Positions 18,117 to 29,396 of a DNA stretch of 64,000 nt are shown here, in pieces. This DNA comes from Mesorhizobium sp. AR07 (GTDB lineage: Bacteria > Pseudomonadota > Alphaproteobacteria > Rhizobiales > Rhizobiaceae): assembly GCF_024746815.1 (NCBI RefSeq), contig NZ_CP080528.1:1-64000 (forward strand), read 5' to 3'. Under the pieces are notes generated by a model. That model had not been told where the DNA came from and did not search any database. It was given only the letters and a program-made list of their open reading frames with translations. Position numbers and translations under genes: made by a program. The stretch's first letter is position 1, and the number at the start of each line of letters is the position of its first letter.

Positions 18117-21068
18117 TCAGGGCGAACGCGGTTCGATCCACGCAACGTGCCCCGACGACATATAGACGACGGCGCCACGCTCGGCGCCGGTCACCACGAG
18201 GTAGTCCCGCAGCTGCGCCGTGTGCGCGCCTTGTGCGGCCGCGTCCGGATTCACATCTGATTTCCAATCGACAACCAGGGCGATCCGATCCCCCTCCATC
18301 ACGACAGCATCCGCTCGGCCAGCAAGGAAGCGTGGCGGGCTGGCGGCCCAGAGTGGGATTTCGGGAACCAGCCGTGAAACAAATGGGGTGAGCTCCGGCA
18401 GGCCGAGTGTGCGCAGCGCCGTGGCGGCCATCTCGACCGGATCCGGCCCGGCCGCTTCCGCCTCGTCATCGACGAGAGTTTGCAATTGACCCAGCAGTTC
18501 GGACGCACGTTGGGTCACTTCTTCCCGGGCCGAGGGCAGTTCACCGTTGAGAAGCTCTTCCATGAGCTTATGCAGGACGTTACCACGCAGTGCCCCCGCC
18601 CCGATTATGCGTTGGCCGTCTGACGTTATATCCACGACGAAGCTGTCCATCGTGTCGGCGCTGCGGTCCGGGTCGCGCTCGCTCGGACGGTCCCAGATAA
18701 TCGGTGCTGAGGCCGCATCGATCCGCTCGGCCTCAGTCGCAAAGACCGCCTCTGTCTGTTCGTTCGTGTCGGCATGCGCCGGGCTGGCCACAGGGGCCGG
18801 CAATGAGTCAGTTTGAAGCTCGGTCAGGCGCTTCTGGCCAAGATCCATCACGCGCGACCATGAGCGCGAGGATGCCCCTGGCAGGTCGGGGATGACCAGC
18901 AAGTCGCGGGCACGTGTGGTCGCCACATACCACAGCCGCTCACGCTGCCTGGCTTCGCGGAACTCCTCCTCTTCGCGGGCGGCCGCAAGCTCTGGCGGCT
19001 CGATGCCCCCGACGATCCAATGGATCGTGTCATCCGACTGCCGATAGACGAACTGGTCCTGAGGCTTGAAGCGGGTGGAGGAGTTCACCGTGATGACAAC
19101 CGGCCATTCTAGACCCTTCGCACTGTGCATGGTGACGATTTCGACCGAGTCACCGGAAACATCCACCCTACCCTCGGGGTGGCGGCGCTTGCGTTGCCAC
19201 CCACGCTGGAGATCGAGAGCAAATGCGCGCAGGCCCGCAACTCCATACGGTCGTGCAAGCTCGACGATGGCATCGAGATTCGCCAGTGCGCGGGCGTTGC
19301 GTTGGCCGTGCCGGGCGGCCATCACAACCCGAAGGTCCAGGCGCTCGATCGCGTAGGCGAGCAACTGCATGGGCGTGAGTTCCGCCGCGAGACGATGCAG
19401 ACCTTGGAGCTTTACGAGCATGTCCCGTGCAAGGGGATGGACCACGTCGTCAGCGGATGTCCGAAGCTGGAATCGCCGGCGCGCATCGGCGTCGGGCTGG
19501 AGGGCCGCGGTGATGTCCAGCAGCTCTTCGTCGGTCAGCCCCACAAGCGGACCACGCATGAGGGCGCCGAATGCGAGCGTGTCCAAGGGGTCCGCCAAGA
19601 TTCGGACCAGGGCGAGAAGGTCTTGCAACTCCTGTCGCCGGAACAGCGCGTTGCCTGCTTGTGATGCGACAGCGATCCCTTGTCCTTCAAGCGCGCGCTC
19701 GTAGCGCCAGAGATCGGTATGGGTCGGGGCGAGCAGGGCAATGTCACCGGCGCGCAGACGCCTGTCGGTGCCGTCCGCCTCGGTGATCGTAAGTGCCCCG
19801 ATCAAGCGGGCGCACAGTTCGGCCACCGCCGCCGCCTCTCCCTCGCGCTGCTCTTCGGCACGGGCATCGCGCGGGACGTCGATCGTCAGCTTGGCAGCAG
19901 CAGGGAATGGCAGCGGCGGCGGATTCACTGTTGCCGTCAAGGGTACGAAACCCGGTTGCCCCGGCTTTGCGAGCACCTCTTTAAACACCTGATTGACGTG
20001 CTCGATGACTTCCGAGCGAGACCGGAAATTGGCGGTGACGGCAAGCAAGCAGCCATTGGATGATTTCTCGATGACCGACTTTGCGAGGGCGTAGGCCTCG
20101 ATATCGGCGCCGCGAAACCGATAGATGGCCTGCTTCGGATCGCCGACCAGAAACAACGCACCGGGACGAAGCTGCGCCTCTTCCCATTGGGCAGGCCGAG
20201 TGGCGGCAGCGATGCAGAAGACGATCTCGGCCTGTAGCGGGTCGGTATCCTGGAATTCGTCGACGAGAAGGTGCGGGTAGCGGCCGGCGAGCCAATCCCG
20301 TATCTCAGGATGCTCACAGACAAGGACGCGCGCTTGCAAAAGCAGATCGTCAAAATCGAGGACCGCAGCATCTCGTTTGCGTCGGTCATATGCCTCGATG
20401 ACTTCGCTCAAGAGCGCGGCCAGTTCGTGTACGAGCCTCTGCGCGATCGATCCGATCAACACGCGATAGGCGGCACTGACCTGCTCAAACTGAGCGGCCG
20501 CCTCGGCGGCCCGGCGCTGACCCTCGACCGCTCCAAGGACGCTCTTCCAGGCCGTTGTTCTGCCGTAAGGCTGCAGGTCGATGGACTTTGGCCGCATCGC
20601 ACCGATGCGCGGCGGCTGGGTCAAGCGCCACAGGGCTGCGAAGTCGGTATTCGCCAGGGCCTCCTTATAAAATGCGGCAAGCAGCTCCAAGTCATCGATC
20701 AGGTCCGCTGTGCCTGTTTCGCCAGGCCCGGCCGCGTGCCACCGGGAAAACGCTGCGACGGCATCGGCAAATGTCAGGTCTGGCCGGGATGAAAGATCCG
20801 GTGAAGGCGCAGTCGCAGTGCGATGGTCTCGGCGCAGCATGGCAAGTTCGCGAATGCGCTCGACGACGCCAAGCGGATCGTCCTTGGCCAGGGTAGCGAT
20901 CGCTCCATCTTCGTCTGCACCGTCCGTCAGCTTGCCCTTCAGCCATTCGGAGAGCACTTCATCGAAAAGGGCTTCGGCGACGGTCCCGTCGACGACCCGC
21001 GATCCGGGATCGAGACCGGCGGCCAGCCCATGCGAGCGAAGGATGCCCTGGCAGAACCCGTGGTGTTG
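18117..21068 (-). pseudogene. AddA/RecB-like helicase-nuclease, N-terminus lost
   Basis: The frame keeps helicase motifs LVDEFQDTDPLQAEI, FLVGDPKQAIYRFRGADIEA, IVTMHSAKGLEWPVVI and RLWYVATTRARDLLVI, and a C-terminal PD-(D/E)xK nuclease (VLHKLMEELL; GRADAVVMEGDRIALVVDWK). It begins only at HGFCQGILRSHGLAAGLDPG, so the Walker A segment (about 80 residues) is missing. The first codons (to 21122) come from the adjacent IS21 end. Without Walker A it should not hydrolyse ATP. It converges with the upstream helicase; the stops are adjacent at 18116/18117. Confidence 0.82.
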
Positions 21069-21292
21069 ATTTTCACTAGGAACTGACCCGGCATTTCCAC
21101 CGAGAAGTGACCCGCCCTTCATGTATGTTTTGGTTCTGCGGGGACGGTCAAGGTTCTGATTTTCTCCTTTGCTTTTTTAGGCTCGTGGGCAGAGCTGTTT
21201 TTGAACCGGAAGCTGTCGTTTCCGGTTTCGAGGATGTGGCAATGGTGCGTCAGCCGGTCGAGAAGCGCTGTCGTCATCTTGGCATCCGCGAA
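21069..21292 (-). pseudogene. istB: IS21 right end with IstB C-terminal fragment
   Basis: The minus-strand frame FADAKMTTALLDRLTHHCHI, then LETGNDSFRFKNSS, is the tail of an IS21 helper ATPase IstB and stops at 21119. Beyond it, TTTCCACCGAGAAGTGACCC is the kind of repeat found at IS21 ends. This end cuts the helicase-nuclease gene. The other side is broken by the C-terminal end of the X recombinase. Confidence 0.7.
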
Positions 21293-21296
21293 TGCT

Positions 21297-23008
21297 TCAT
21301 GATGCACCTTTCCTTGATCGCCTGGTCCGTTGCAGTCGGCGTTGAAGTTGATCGATCTGGTCGCTGGAAAGGCTGATCTGCCAAGGCTGGCCTTTCGTGC
21401 TTTGCCGACCGTGGACAAGGCCCTGGGCGAGATAGTCGAAGATGGTTTGAGCCGTCACGCCGATTGCAGCGGCTGCGCCCCGTACAGAGTAGGTTCCATC
21501 AGGCCAGCGCGGCGGATTGGCTGCGACGCCGTTGATCTTGGCTGTGGGGATTCCCCAACGGTGGCGTAAGAGCCAGATGTTCTCATAGCTGAACAGCTTG
21601 CCTCGCGCCGGACGCCCTCGTCATTCAATATTTTGGCGATTTGCCTGTCCATATCGCCCGCAGCATTGAGTTGCGTGATCCGCTCACGCACAAGCTCGAG
21701 TTCGCCATAGTCTCGATCGTAAGATTGAACTCGCCGTTGGATTTGATGGTCGCTGGTTGCGCCGGTCTGCCAAAGAATCCTGATGGCGACCTGACCGCGT
21801 ATCTTCTTCTGGTCGAGAACGACCTCCTGCACGATGAAGCGCAAGATACGTTTGCGGTCTTCTGGCTGGGTGGTTTCTGAGTGCCAGATAGCCGGCAAAT
21901 TCTCGGCGAGTTCCTGAAGCGCCGCGTGATCCTGTGCCTGTAACACCAAGGGCTCTCGGTCTCTCCACCGACGATATTCCTGCTCGATCTCATCGATCAA
22001 GCGCAGCTTGTCTTCCCATGCCTTTTCCAGGGTTCTGGCGACGAGACGATTTTCCGGTTCCACGGTGTCGTATTGTCGTCGAGCCCGCTCGGCGTCGTAC
22101 CGCGCACGTTCCCGCCGTAGCGCCCATTGTTTCTCGAGGCTTCGTGTTTCCTCCGCAATCTCGTCGAGCGCAGCGATGGCGATGGCGATTTGGTCAGGTT
22201 CCAACGCCTTCAGGAGGGTTTGGGCGACCAACTCATCTACTGCGGGCGCCCGAACCTCCTGACAGAGAGAGCTGCCGGTCTGGTTGCGGTCCGCCAGGCA
22301 GCAGTAAACGGGGCATGCACTGTCGGGGCCGCTGTAGCGCACGGTCATCCGCCGTCCGCATTGGCCGCAGACCGCCAAGCCCTGCAGCAAAGCAATGCCC
22401 TTGCGCGGCGCGCCGCGGTGGCCGGACTCGTATCGATTGGTGTTGTCGGCGAGGCGTCGCTGATTGGCCATGAACTCCTCCCAGTTAATATAACCAGGGT
22501 GTGCGTCTTTGATGCAAATATCCCAGTCGTCAATGGCCACCTTCGAGGTTGCGCGGTGCGAACCTGGACCTTGGCGGACCGCATTTATTCGGCGCCGGCC
22601 GTAGACATATGCGCCGGCATAGGCCGGGTTGTGCAAAATATGATGGACATGGGCGATGGTGGCGTCTCGCCACACCAGTTCATGGGGCGCCGGCCCGCGA
22701 AGCGGCCGCACCGGTACGCGTAGGTCGTGCGTGCGCAGGTAACGCATAACGCGTCGCGCGGTCTGAAGCTCTCTAAATTTGTCGAAGATCAGACGCAGCC
22801 GAGCCTGAACCTCTTCATCAGGGTTGAACACGATCTGGCCGGAGCGGTTGTAGGCCAAGCCACCTGGCAGCGGTATGCGAAGCGCGCCTCGCGCAGCCTT
22901 CTGCCGCTCCCCTTGATGCAGGCGGATGCGGATCTGGTGCAACTCCGCTTCACTCATGATCCCCGAGAGCCCTAACAGCAGCCGGTCGTGATAGGCGCAG
23001 GGATCGTA
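21297..23008 (-). pseudogene. SR-X recombinase, C-terminal half, frameshifted
   Basis: Starting after the TA core at 23007-23008 the frame reads YDPCAYHDRLLLGLSGIMSE, then the recombinase domain (LHNPAYAGAYVYGRRR), a zinc ribbon (CGQCGRRM) and a coiled coil. Near 21607 the frame shifts; the genuine end, RGKLFSYENIWLLRHRWGIP, is in the next frame and stops at about 21297. Its N-terminal half with the catalytic serine is at 31909-32303. The two halves plus frame repair give a normal large serine recombinase of about 690 residues. Confidence 0.8.
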
Positions 23009-23410
23009 CGATCTATCATGTTGATACCCTTATTCGGTAGCAGGTGGGTTAAAGTCGAGGTGTTGCCGCACGCCGGATTTGAGCTCTTGTATTGCTGCGA
23101 TTGTTGCTGCGGCATCTGGAAACAGAACGCGTTTGTAAGTGGCGTTTTGGTGGATACTGATCACGCCATTGCGGATTCGATGCCGGATCCAGAGCGAGAA
23201 ACGTCCGCTGCCATCGCTAGTTCAGACACCTTTAGCCACCCGGGAATGTGGTGAGAGCGGGCTGGTGTAGACTGCCTCAATACGCGATGGCGTTGTCGGA
23301 CGATCTGGACTGTGCGCACAGGAACGTAGCTGCGGCGCGGTGAGCGGAAGCCTTCCTTAGTCAGTGTGGCCGCTATTTCCGTGTCGTTGAGCCCTTGATG
23401 AGCCAGCTCG

Positions 23411-24811
23411 GGAGCTATGGCTGAAACTGGGTGATGACGGTTTGAGAAGGGCGGCGTATCGAGGCGGGTGATGAAGCCTGCCAGAACCTCTCAAGGAGAG
23501 CGATACGCCATGAACGAGACTATCAACATTGTTCGCCTTCGTCAGCCCGACGAAATCGATGATCCCCTGACGGATGTGCTTCGCACCGGCGCGCGCAAAT
23601 TGCTGGCGCAGGCGATCGAGATGGAGGCCGAAGCGTTTCTTGCCGAGATGCGGGATCTCAAGCTTCCGGACGGACGTGACCGGCTGGTCCGGCACGGTCA
23701 CGGGCCGGAGCGGAGCATCCAGACGGGGATCGGGGCGGTGCCCGTCAGCCGGGTGAAGGTCCGGGATCGCGGCGCGAACGGTGAAGCGGAGCGCATCCGT
23801 TTTTCCTCATCGATCCTGCCGAAATGGGCGCGTCGGACACGAAGTCTGGATGCGCTTCTTCCCGTTCTCTATCTGCGCGGCATTTCGACGGGCGACTTTC
23901 AGGAAGCTCTGGCAGCTCTGTTGGGCAAGGAGGCGCCGAACCTCTCACCCTCGGTGATCACGCGACTGACGGCGGAGTGGGGCATCGAATACGATCGTTG
24001 GCAAAAGCGCGATCTTTCGGCGCGCCGCTATGTGTATGTGTGGGCGGACGGGGTCTACCTGCAGGCCCGGATGGAAGATCATGCCGAATGCATGCTGGTC
24101 CTGATCGGCGCCACGCCCGAGGGCAAGAAAGAGCTGCTCGGCTTCCAGACCGGCATTCGTGAGAGCGCACAGAGCTGGCGCGAGCTGCTGGTCGACGTCA
24201 AGCGTCGTGGCCTGCAGATCGCGCCCGATCTTGCCGTCGGCGACGGCGCGCTTGGCTTCTGGAAAGCGCTCGATGAGCTCCTTCCCGGCACCAAGCACCA
24301 GCGATGCTGAGTGCACAAGACAGCCAACGTGCTCAACAAGGTGCCGAAATCGGTGCAGGCCGCCATGAAGACGGACTTGCGCGAAATCTTTTCCGCCCCG
24401 AACCGAGCCTCAGCCGAGACGGCGATTGCCGTCTTTGTCGAGAAATATGATGCGAAATACGGCAAGGCGGTCGACTGCCTGACCAAAGATCAGAATGCCT
24501 TGCTGGCGTTCTACGATTTCCCCGCCGAACATTGGGATCATCTGCGAACGTCCAATCCCATCGAGAGCGTCTTTGCGACCGTTCGCCATCGCACGGTGCG
24601 TACCAAGGGCTCACTCTCCTCGAAAACCGCCAGGCTGATGGTCTTCAAGCTGGTCATGGCCGCGGCCAGGACGTGGCGACGACTGAAAGGACAAAATCAG
24701 TTGCCTAAACTCATCGCAGGTGCAACGTTCCAGGATGGAATCGAGGTCATTGAACTGAAGCCGCAGAGCGCCGCTTGATCAGCCTCGTCACCCAAATTGC
24801 AGCATAGCTCG
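23411..24811 (+). mobile_element. IS256-family element with 8-bp target duplication
   Basis: The left end GGAGCTATGGCTG and the right end (minus strand CGAGCTATGCTG) form terminal inverted repeats. CCAGCTCG is present on both sides (23403-23410 and 24812-24819). The uninterrupted inner C copy has a single such site at about 27325, which confirms an 8-bp duplication. Confidence 0.88.
23510..24778 (+). pseudogene. IS256-family (Mutator) transposase with an in-frame TGA
   Basis: From ATG 23510 the frame has the IS256 layout: ALLPVLYLRGISTGDFQEAL, then YVYVWADGVYLQAR (first catalytic Asp), VGDGALGFWKAL (second Asp), and after the stop HLRTSNPIESVFATVRHRTV (catalytic Glu). A TGA at 24308-24310 replaces the Trp of the common QRCWVHKTANVLNK motif; translation could continue in the same frame to 24778. 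About 422 residues in total if the stop were read through. The single nonsense change inactivates an otherwise intact gene. Confidence 0.85.
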
Positions 24812-26091
24812 CCAGCTCGAGCAGCCGGACCTCCATCTCGGCGCCGCGAGACAGGGCGCTCAAGGCATGAACTCTCGGCTCGACCTCGCGTTCGGTGACT
24901 TCACCGCCTCGCCAAACGATGCGGATCGTAATCCGATCTCGGACCACCCGTTGCAGGATCACTTTGTCGATCAGCCTGCGTAGCAAGGCTTTCTTGCGTC
25001 CCCACTCTATGTCAGGTCTCTGCCAAAATTCGGGAAGTTGCGAACCGGCAGCGACAAAATCATTCTGTTCTGTCGGCGTCAGATCATCAGATTGGCTTTG
25101 CATTGCGCGACGGCGCTCAAGTGCATCCTCCGCTTGACGAAGCTCACGCGGAGCCCCCTCCCAACGGCGCTCCAACTCGGCCGCGATCAGGCGATTGTCT
25201 GGGTCAACCCGATGTATTGCCGTTCTGCGAGCAGCGCTTGGTAGCGCAGGCGTTTGATCTGCTGCTCTTCCGCGCGCTCAAAAGCCTCGTCTGCCTGCTG
25301 ACGAGCATCTTTGGCGTGCATCAACTCGGCCAACTCAGCCGGACTGGCCGCCGCGAAGAGGGCCTCAACGACGCGGGCGTCGATGGGATCGGCTGGCAAA
25401 TGCTGGCATAAGGCTCCGCCCTGGCTGCGTGCCAGGAAGTTGCAGACGTAACGGTTGCCGTTCTTGTATTCAACGCCCATTTTATGGCCGCATCGCCCGC
25501 ACCAGACAATGCCTTGCAACACCGCCGCGCCATCACGCGGCGCACCGCGTGTCTGGTTTCGTCGGTATTCAGCGTGATTGTCGCTCAGCATGGTCTGGAT
25601 CCGCTCGTAACGCTCCCAATCGCAATAAGCAGGATAACGGTCTTTAACTACGATTTTCCACTCTGCCATTGGCCGGCGTCGCGAGATGATTTTACCACTC
25701 GCATACCTGGCGTGACAGGACTGACTGCGGCCATAGACGAAGGCGCCGGCATAGGCCGGGTTCTTCAACATCGCGGCAAGCATGCTGGCCGTTGGCACGC
25801 GCCAGATAACGTCGCCAAATCGATTTCGCCGCGGTATGGCGAGCGCACGATCCCGCAAGGAACGGATCACTTTTCCTACGGTGCCCAACTCCCAGAATGC
25901 AGAGAATATCAGGGCAATCCGGTCCTGCACTTCCTGGTTTGAATCCTTCATCACGACACCGTTGGCGTCCCGCTCCAACCCGGCTGGTAACAGCAACGCC
26001 AACTCACCCCGTTCAGCCTTGCTGAGCAAACCAGCCGTCAGGCGGCCACGAAGCGTGTGCAATTCCACTTCCGAGATGGTGCCCTTCGAAC

Positions 26092-26574
26092 CCGCGACAT
26101 ACTGCCCAGCAACAGCCGCTTGAAGTCGTTGTCCAATATCCGCATCACCCGCAGGCCGGCGAGCGCCTCACGGTCGTGCGGCGTCTCCTTTACGCCGGTC
26201 ACGCCCACTTCGTCGTCGAGCTGCCAGGCGGCGGCCGGCTCCTGCTGCCTGCATGGATGACCGAGAACAACGCGGCGACGCCGCCCGTGATGGCCACGCC
26301 GCGGCTTTCCTTCGCCTGCCTGCGAGAGCTGCGCCAGCTCGTCGACGCGCAGGGCGTATCCTTGTCGCCATCGCTTGAAGCGATTCGCAACGATGGAGAC
26401 GATGATGCAACAGCATGCCCAAAAGCGGCAACTCGATCTTCTCATGTTGGCGGCCGACGATGTCGTGCCCCGGCTGTTCGATCCAGTGAGGCGCGCGGAG
26501 ATCGTGAGCCTGCTCAAAGCTCTCCTAAGCGATCGCCTCGCCCCGGTCAGAATATCGGAGGAGACGGACGATGA
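26092..26574 (+). CDS. Accessory ORF 1 of element Y (DUF5372-like)
   Basis: The conserved part is QYPHHPQAGERLTVVRRLLY, then FVVELPGGGRLLLPAWMTE and LSFACLRELRQLVDA, matching the first ORFs of SR1, C and X. There is no canonical start codon between the element edge and YPHHP, and the frame continues to 26574 across the whole of accessory ORF 2. Role unknown; the family regularly precedes large serine recombinases. Confidence 0.55.
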   Translation, partial: PRHTAQQQPLEVVVQYPHHPQAGERLTVVRRLLYAGHAHFVVELPGGGRLLLPAWMTENNAATPPVMATPRLSFACLRELRQLVDAQGVSLSPSLEAIRNDGDDDATACPKAATRSSHVGGRRCRAPAVRSSEARGDREPAQSSPKRSPRPGQNIGGDGR

Positions 26575-26578
26575 CTAA
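26375..26578 (+). CDS. Accessory ORF 2 of element Y
   Basis: The 67-residue ORF reads METMMQQHAQKRQLDLLMLA, then FDPVRRAEIVSLLKALLSDR and an acidic tail EETDDD. It is in the +1 frame relative to accessory ORF 1 and overlaps the recombinase start at 26571 by 8 bases. Small leucine-rich proteins with acidic tails occupy the same place in SR1 and X. Confidence 0.55.
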   Translation: MKRFATMETMMQQHAQKRQLDLLMLAADDVVPRLFDPVRRAEIVSLLKALLSDRLAPVRISEETDDD

Positions 26579-26929
26579 AATCACTGCCGATCACCTGGCG
26601 CGCAGCGCCTATGTCCATGTTCGTCAGTCCACCCCGGACCAGCTTGCCAACAACCCCGAGAGCCGACGACGCCAGTACGCCTTGAAGACGCGCGCCCGCG
26701 CCTTGGGCTGGGAGAATGTGGTCGTCATTGACGATGATCTCGGCCGCTCGGGCGGCGGGACGGCGCGACCGGGTTTCGAACGCCTCCTGGCGGCGATCGG
26801 CAGCGGCGGCGCCGGCGCGGTCTTTGCCCTCGAAGCCTCGCGCCTGGCCCGCAACGGGCGCGACTGGCACACCCTCTTGGAGTTCTGTGCCCTTGTGGGC
26901 AGCCTGATCATCGATGAGGACGGGATCTA
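26571..26929 (+). pseudogene. SR-Y recombinase, N-terminal half
   Basis: ATG 26571 starts MTKITADHLARSAYVHVRQS with catalytic Ser20, then DDDLGRSGGGTARPGFERL and ALEASRLARNGRDWHTLLEF. At the TA of GGGATCTAC (26928-26929) the frame enters element C and stops at 26945. The continuation YDSRLVNDRLLLGMKG starts at 29397. Confidence 0.88.
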
Positions 26930-26950
26930 CGATCTATCATGTTGATACCC

Positions 26951-29014
26951 TTATTCGGTAGCAGGTGGGTTAAAGTCGAGGTGTTGCCGCACGCCGGATT
27001 TGAGCTCTTGTATTGCGGCGATTGTTGCAGCGGCATCTGGAAACAGAACGCGTTTGTGAAGGGCGTTTTGGCGGACACTGATCACGCCATTGCGGATTCG
27101 ATGCCGGATCCAGGAGCGAGAAACGTCCGCTGCCATCGCTAGTTCAGACACCGTTAGCCACCCGGGAATGTGGTGAGAGCGGGCTGGTGTAGACTGCCTC
27201 AATACGCGATGGCGTTGTCGGACGATCTGGACTGTGCGCACAGGAACGTAGCTGCGGCGCGGTGAGCGGAAGCCTTCCTTAGTCAGTTTGGCCGCTATCG
27301 CCGCGTCGTCGTCCCCTTGATGAGCCAGTTCGAGCAGCCGGACCTCCATCTCGGCGCCGCGAGACAGGGCGCTCAAGGCATGCACCCTCGGCTCGACCTC
27401 GCGTTCGGTAACTTCACCGCCTCGCCAAACGATGCGGATCGTAATCCGATCTCGGACCACCCGTTGCAGGATCACTTTGTCGATCAGGCTGCGTAGTAAG
27501 GCTTTCTTGCGTCCCCACTCTATGTCAGGTCTCTGCCAAAATTCGGGAAGTTGCGAACCGGCAGCGATAAAATCATTCTGTTCTGTCGGCGTCAGATCAT
27601 CAGATTGACTTTGCATTGCGCGACGGCGCTCAAGTGCATCCTCCGCTTGACGAAGCTCACGCAGAGCCCCCTCCCAACGGCGCTCCAACTCGGCCGCAAT
27701 CAGGCGATTGTCAGGGTCAACCCGATTGTATTGCCGTTCTGCGAGCAGCGCTTGATAACGCAGCCGCTTGATCTGCTGCTCTTCAGCGCGCTCAAAAGCC
27801 TCGTCTGCCTGCTGACGAGCATCTTTGGCGTGCATCAACTCGGCCAACTCGGCCGGACTGGCCGCCGCGAAGAGGGCCTCAACGACGCGGGCGTCGATGG
27901 GATCGGCTGGCAAATGCTGGCATAAGGCTCCGCCCTGGCTGCGTGCCAGGAAGTTGCAGACGTAACGATTGCCGTTCTTGTATTCGACGCCCATTTTATG
28001 GCCGCATCGCCCGCACCAGACAATGCCTTGCAACACCGCCGCGCCATCACGCGGCGCACCGCGTGTCTGGTTTCGTCGGTATTCAGCGTGATTGTCGCTC
28101 AGCATGGTCTGGATCCGCTCGTAACGCTCCCAATCGCAATAAGCAGGATAACGGTCTTTAACTACGATTTTCCACTCTGCCATTGGCCGGCGTCGCGAGA
28201 TGATTTTACCACTCGCATACCTGGCGTGACAGGACTGGGTGCGGCCATAGACGAAGGCGCCGGCATAGGCCGGGTTCTTCAACATCCCGGCAAGCATGTT
28301 GGCAGTTGGGACGCGCCAGACAACGTCGCCAAATCGATTTCGCCGCGGTATGGTGAGCGCACGATCCCGCAAGGAACGGATCACTTTTCCGACGGTGCCC
28401 AACTCCCAAAATGCAGAGAATATCAGGGCAATCCGGTCCTGCACTTCCTGGTTTGAATCCTTCATCACGACACCATTGGTATCCCGCTCCAACCCGGCTG
28501 GTAACAGCAAAGCCAACTCACCCCGTTCAGCCTTGCTGAGCAGACCAGCCGTCAGGCGGCCACGAAGCGTGTGCAATTCCACTTCCGAGATCGTACCCTT
28601 CAGGCCAAGCAACAGGCGCCCGTTGGCCGAGCCCGGGTCGTAAATTCCGTCGCGGTCGCCGATGAGGCATTGCCGATAGCCGCATAAATCGAGGAGTGGG
28701 TACCAATCGGAACAATTGCGGGCAAGCCGTGTCACTTCATACGAGAGAACGATGCCAACTTCACCCAATGTGACGCGTCCAAGGAGATCTTTGAAGCCGG
28801 CACGGTGAGCCGCCGCAGCTCCACTCTGGCCAAGGTCCGCGTCGATCACTTCGATATTGGTGTCGTCCCAGCCGAGATCCCCCGCACGCTGATGCAATGC
28901 ATACTGCAGCCGCAGGCTTTCCTGGTTGTTGACCATCTGATGTGGTGTCGATTGCCGGATGTAAATCACGGCTTTTCGGCACAAATGCTGGGTTGTTATC
29001 AGATCCGACATCAT
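26951..29014 (-). CDS. Large serine recombinase of element C (intact)
   Basis: The 687-residue protein is complete. Catalytic Ser22 lies in YIRQST; ADLGQSGAAAAHRAGFKDLL and TRLARNCSDWYPLLDL complete the resolvase domain. KNPAYAGAFVYGRTQS marks the recombinase domain, CGRCGHKM with CNFLARSQGGALC the zinc ribbon, and a coiled coil (ELMHAKDARQQADEAFERAE) follows. The C-terminus has a helix-turn-helix-like part (WLTVSELAMAADVSRSWIRH). It presumably integrates element C at TA cores in other recombinase genes. The start overlaps the accessory stop (ATGA). Confidence 0.92.
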   Translation of the reverse strand: MMSDLITTQHLCRKAVIYIRQSTPHQMVNNQESLRLQYALHQRAGDLGWDDTNIEVIDADLGQSGAAAAHRAGFKDLLGRVTLGEVGIVLSYEVTRLARNCSDWYPLLDLCGYRQCLIGDRDGIYDPGSANGRLLLGLKGTISEVELHTLRGRLTAGLLSKAERGELALLLPAGLERDTNGVVMKDSNQEVQDRIALIFSAFWELGTVGKVIRSLRDRALTIPRRNRFGDVVWRVPTANMLAGMLKNPAYAGAFVYGRTQSCHARYASGKIISRRRPMAEWKIVVKDRYPAYCDWERYERIQTMLSDNHAEYRRNQTRGAPRDGAAVLQGIVWCGRCGHKMGVEYKNGNRYVCNFLARSQGGALCQHLPADPIDARVVEALFAAASPAELAELMHAKDARQQADEAFERAEEQQIKRLRYQALLAERQYNRVDPDNRLIAAELERRWEGALRELRQAEDALERRRAMQSQSDDLTPTEQNDFIAAGSQLPEFWQRPDIEWGRKKALLRSLIDKVILQRVVRDRITIRIVWRGGEVTEREVEPRVHALSALSRGAEMEVRLLELAHQGDDDAAIAAKLTKEGFRSPRRSYVPVRTVQIVRQRHRVLRQSTPARSHHIPGWLTVSELAMAADVSRSWIRHRIRNGVISVRQNALHKRVLFPDAAATIAAIQELKSGVRQHLDFNPPATE

Positions 29015-29395
29015 GGCTCGCCCTCCAGAGAACCATGCGGTTCCGATCGGGGTGATTCGGTTTCTGACGTCAGGCTATCATGCTCAGCCATATCGCCGGA
29101 ACTTCGCGGCGCCTGCGCCTTTGCGCAACTGACCAGGCGAATAAAATCGCGAACGCTCGCAGTCGAAAGCTTGGCTGACGGCGAATCTGGTGCCGATGGA
29201 TACAGATTGGTGGCCGAGATCGGAATCTTCAGGAGAACATCATCGCGGTAAACGACAAGAAGCTGACGATAGGCGCCGGCGCCGCTCGGTCCTGCCGCTA
29301 AAATGAAATCGCGCCCATAAAGAGGGTGTGCCGGATCAGTAACTGTTATGCGCTGATCATCTCCAAATCTAATTGGGGCATTAAGATGTGTGCTC
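29011..29395 (-). CDS. Accessory ORF of inner element C (DUF5372-like)
   Basis: The frame reads NAPIRFGDDQRITVTDPAHP, then LYGRDFILAAGPSGAGAYRQ, LLVVYRDDVLLKIPIS and STASVRDFIRLV, and stops in GAGCCATGATG where the recombinase starts. It resembles the accessory ORF 1 of the other elements. No ATG, GTG or TTG lies upstream of the conserved part within the element; the frame stays open through the element terminus. Start position is therefore nominal. Confidence 0.5.
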
Positions 29396-29396
29396 G

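Larger units (their letters stand above)
23030..26087 (-). pseudogene. Outer element C recombinase, C-terminal two thirds (IS256 insertion, frameshift)
   Basis: Reading right to left from the Y junction (26084-26087) the frame starts KGTISEVELHTLRGRLTAGL and follows the inner copy nearly residue for residue (YAGAFVYGRSQSCHARYAS, zinc ribbon CGRCGHKMGVEY). At about 25205 one T is missing compared with the inner copy, giving QYIGLTQTIA and a stop. The frame then continues to LLELA where the IS256-family element begins at 24811, and the last stretch (YVPVRTVQIVRQRHRV) resumes left of 23411. The N-terminal part is at 31126-31542. Confidence 0.85.

Noticed and set aside
18117..21122. Large open frames opposite the helicase-nuclease gene, such as 19125-19664
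   Set aside because: They mirror the codon pattern of a clear gene on the other strand and resemble no protein.
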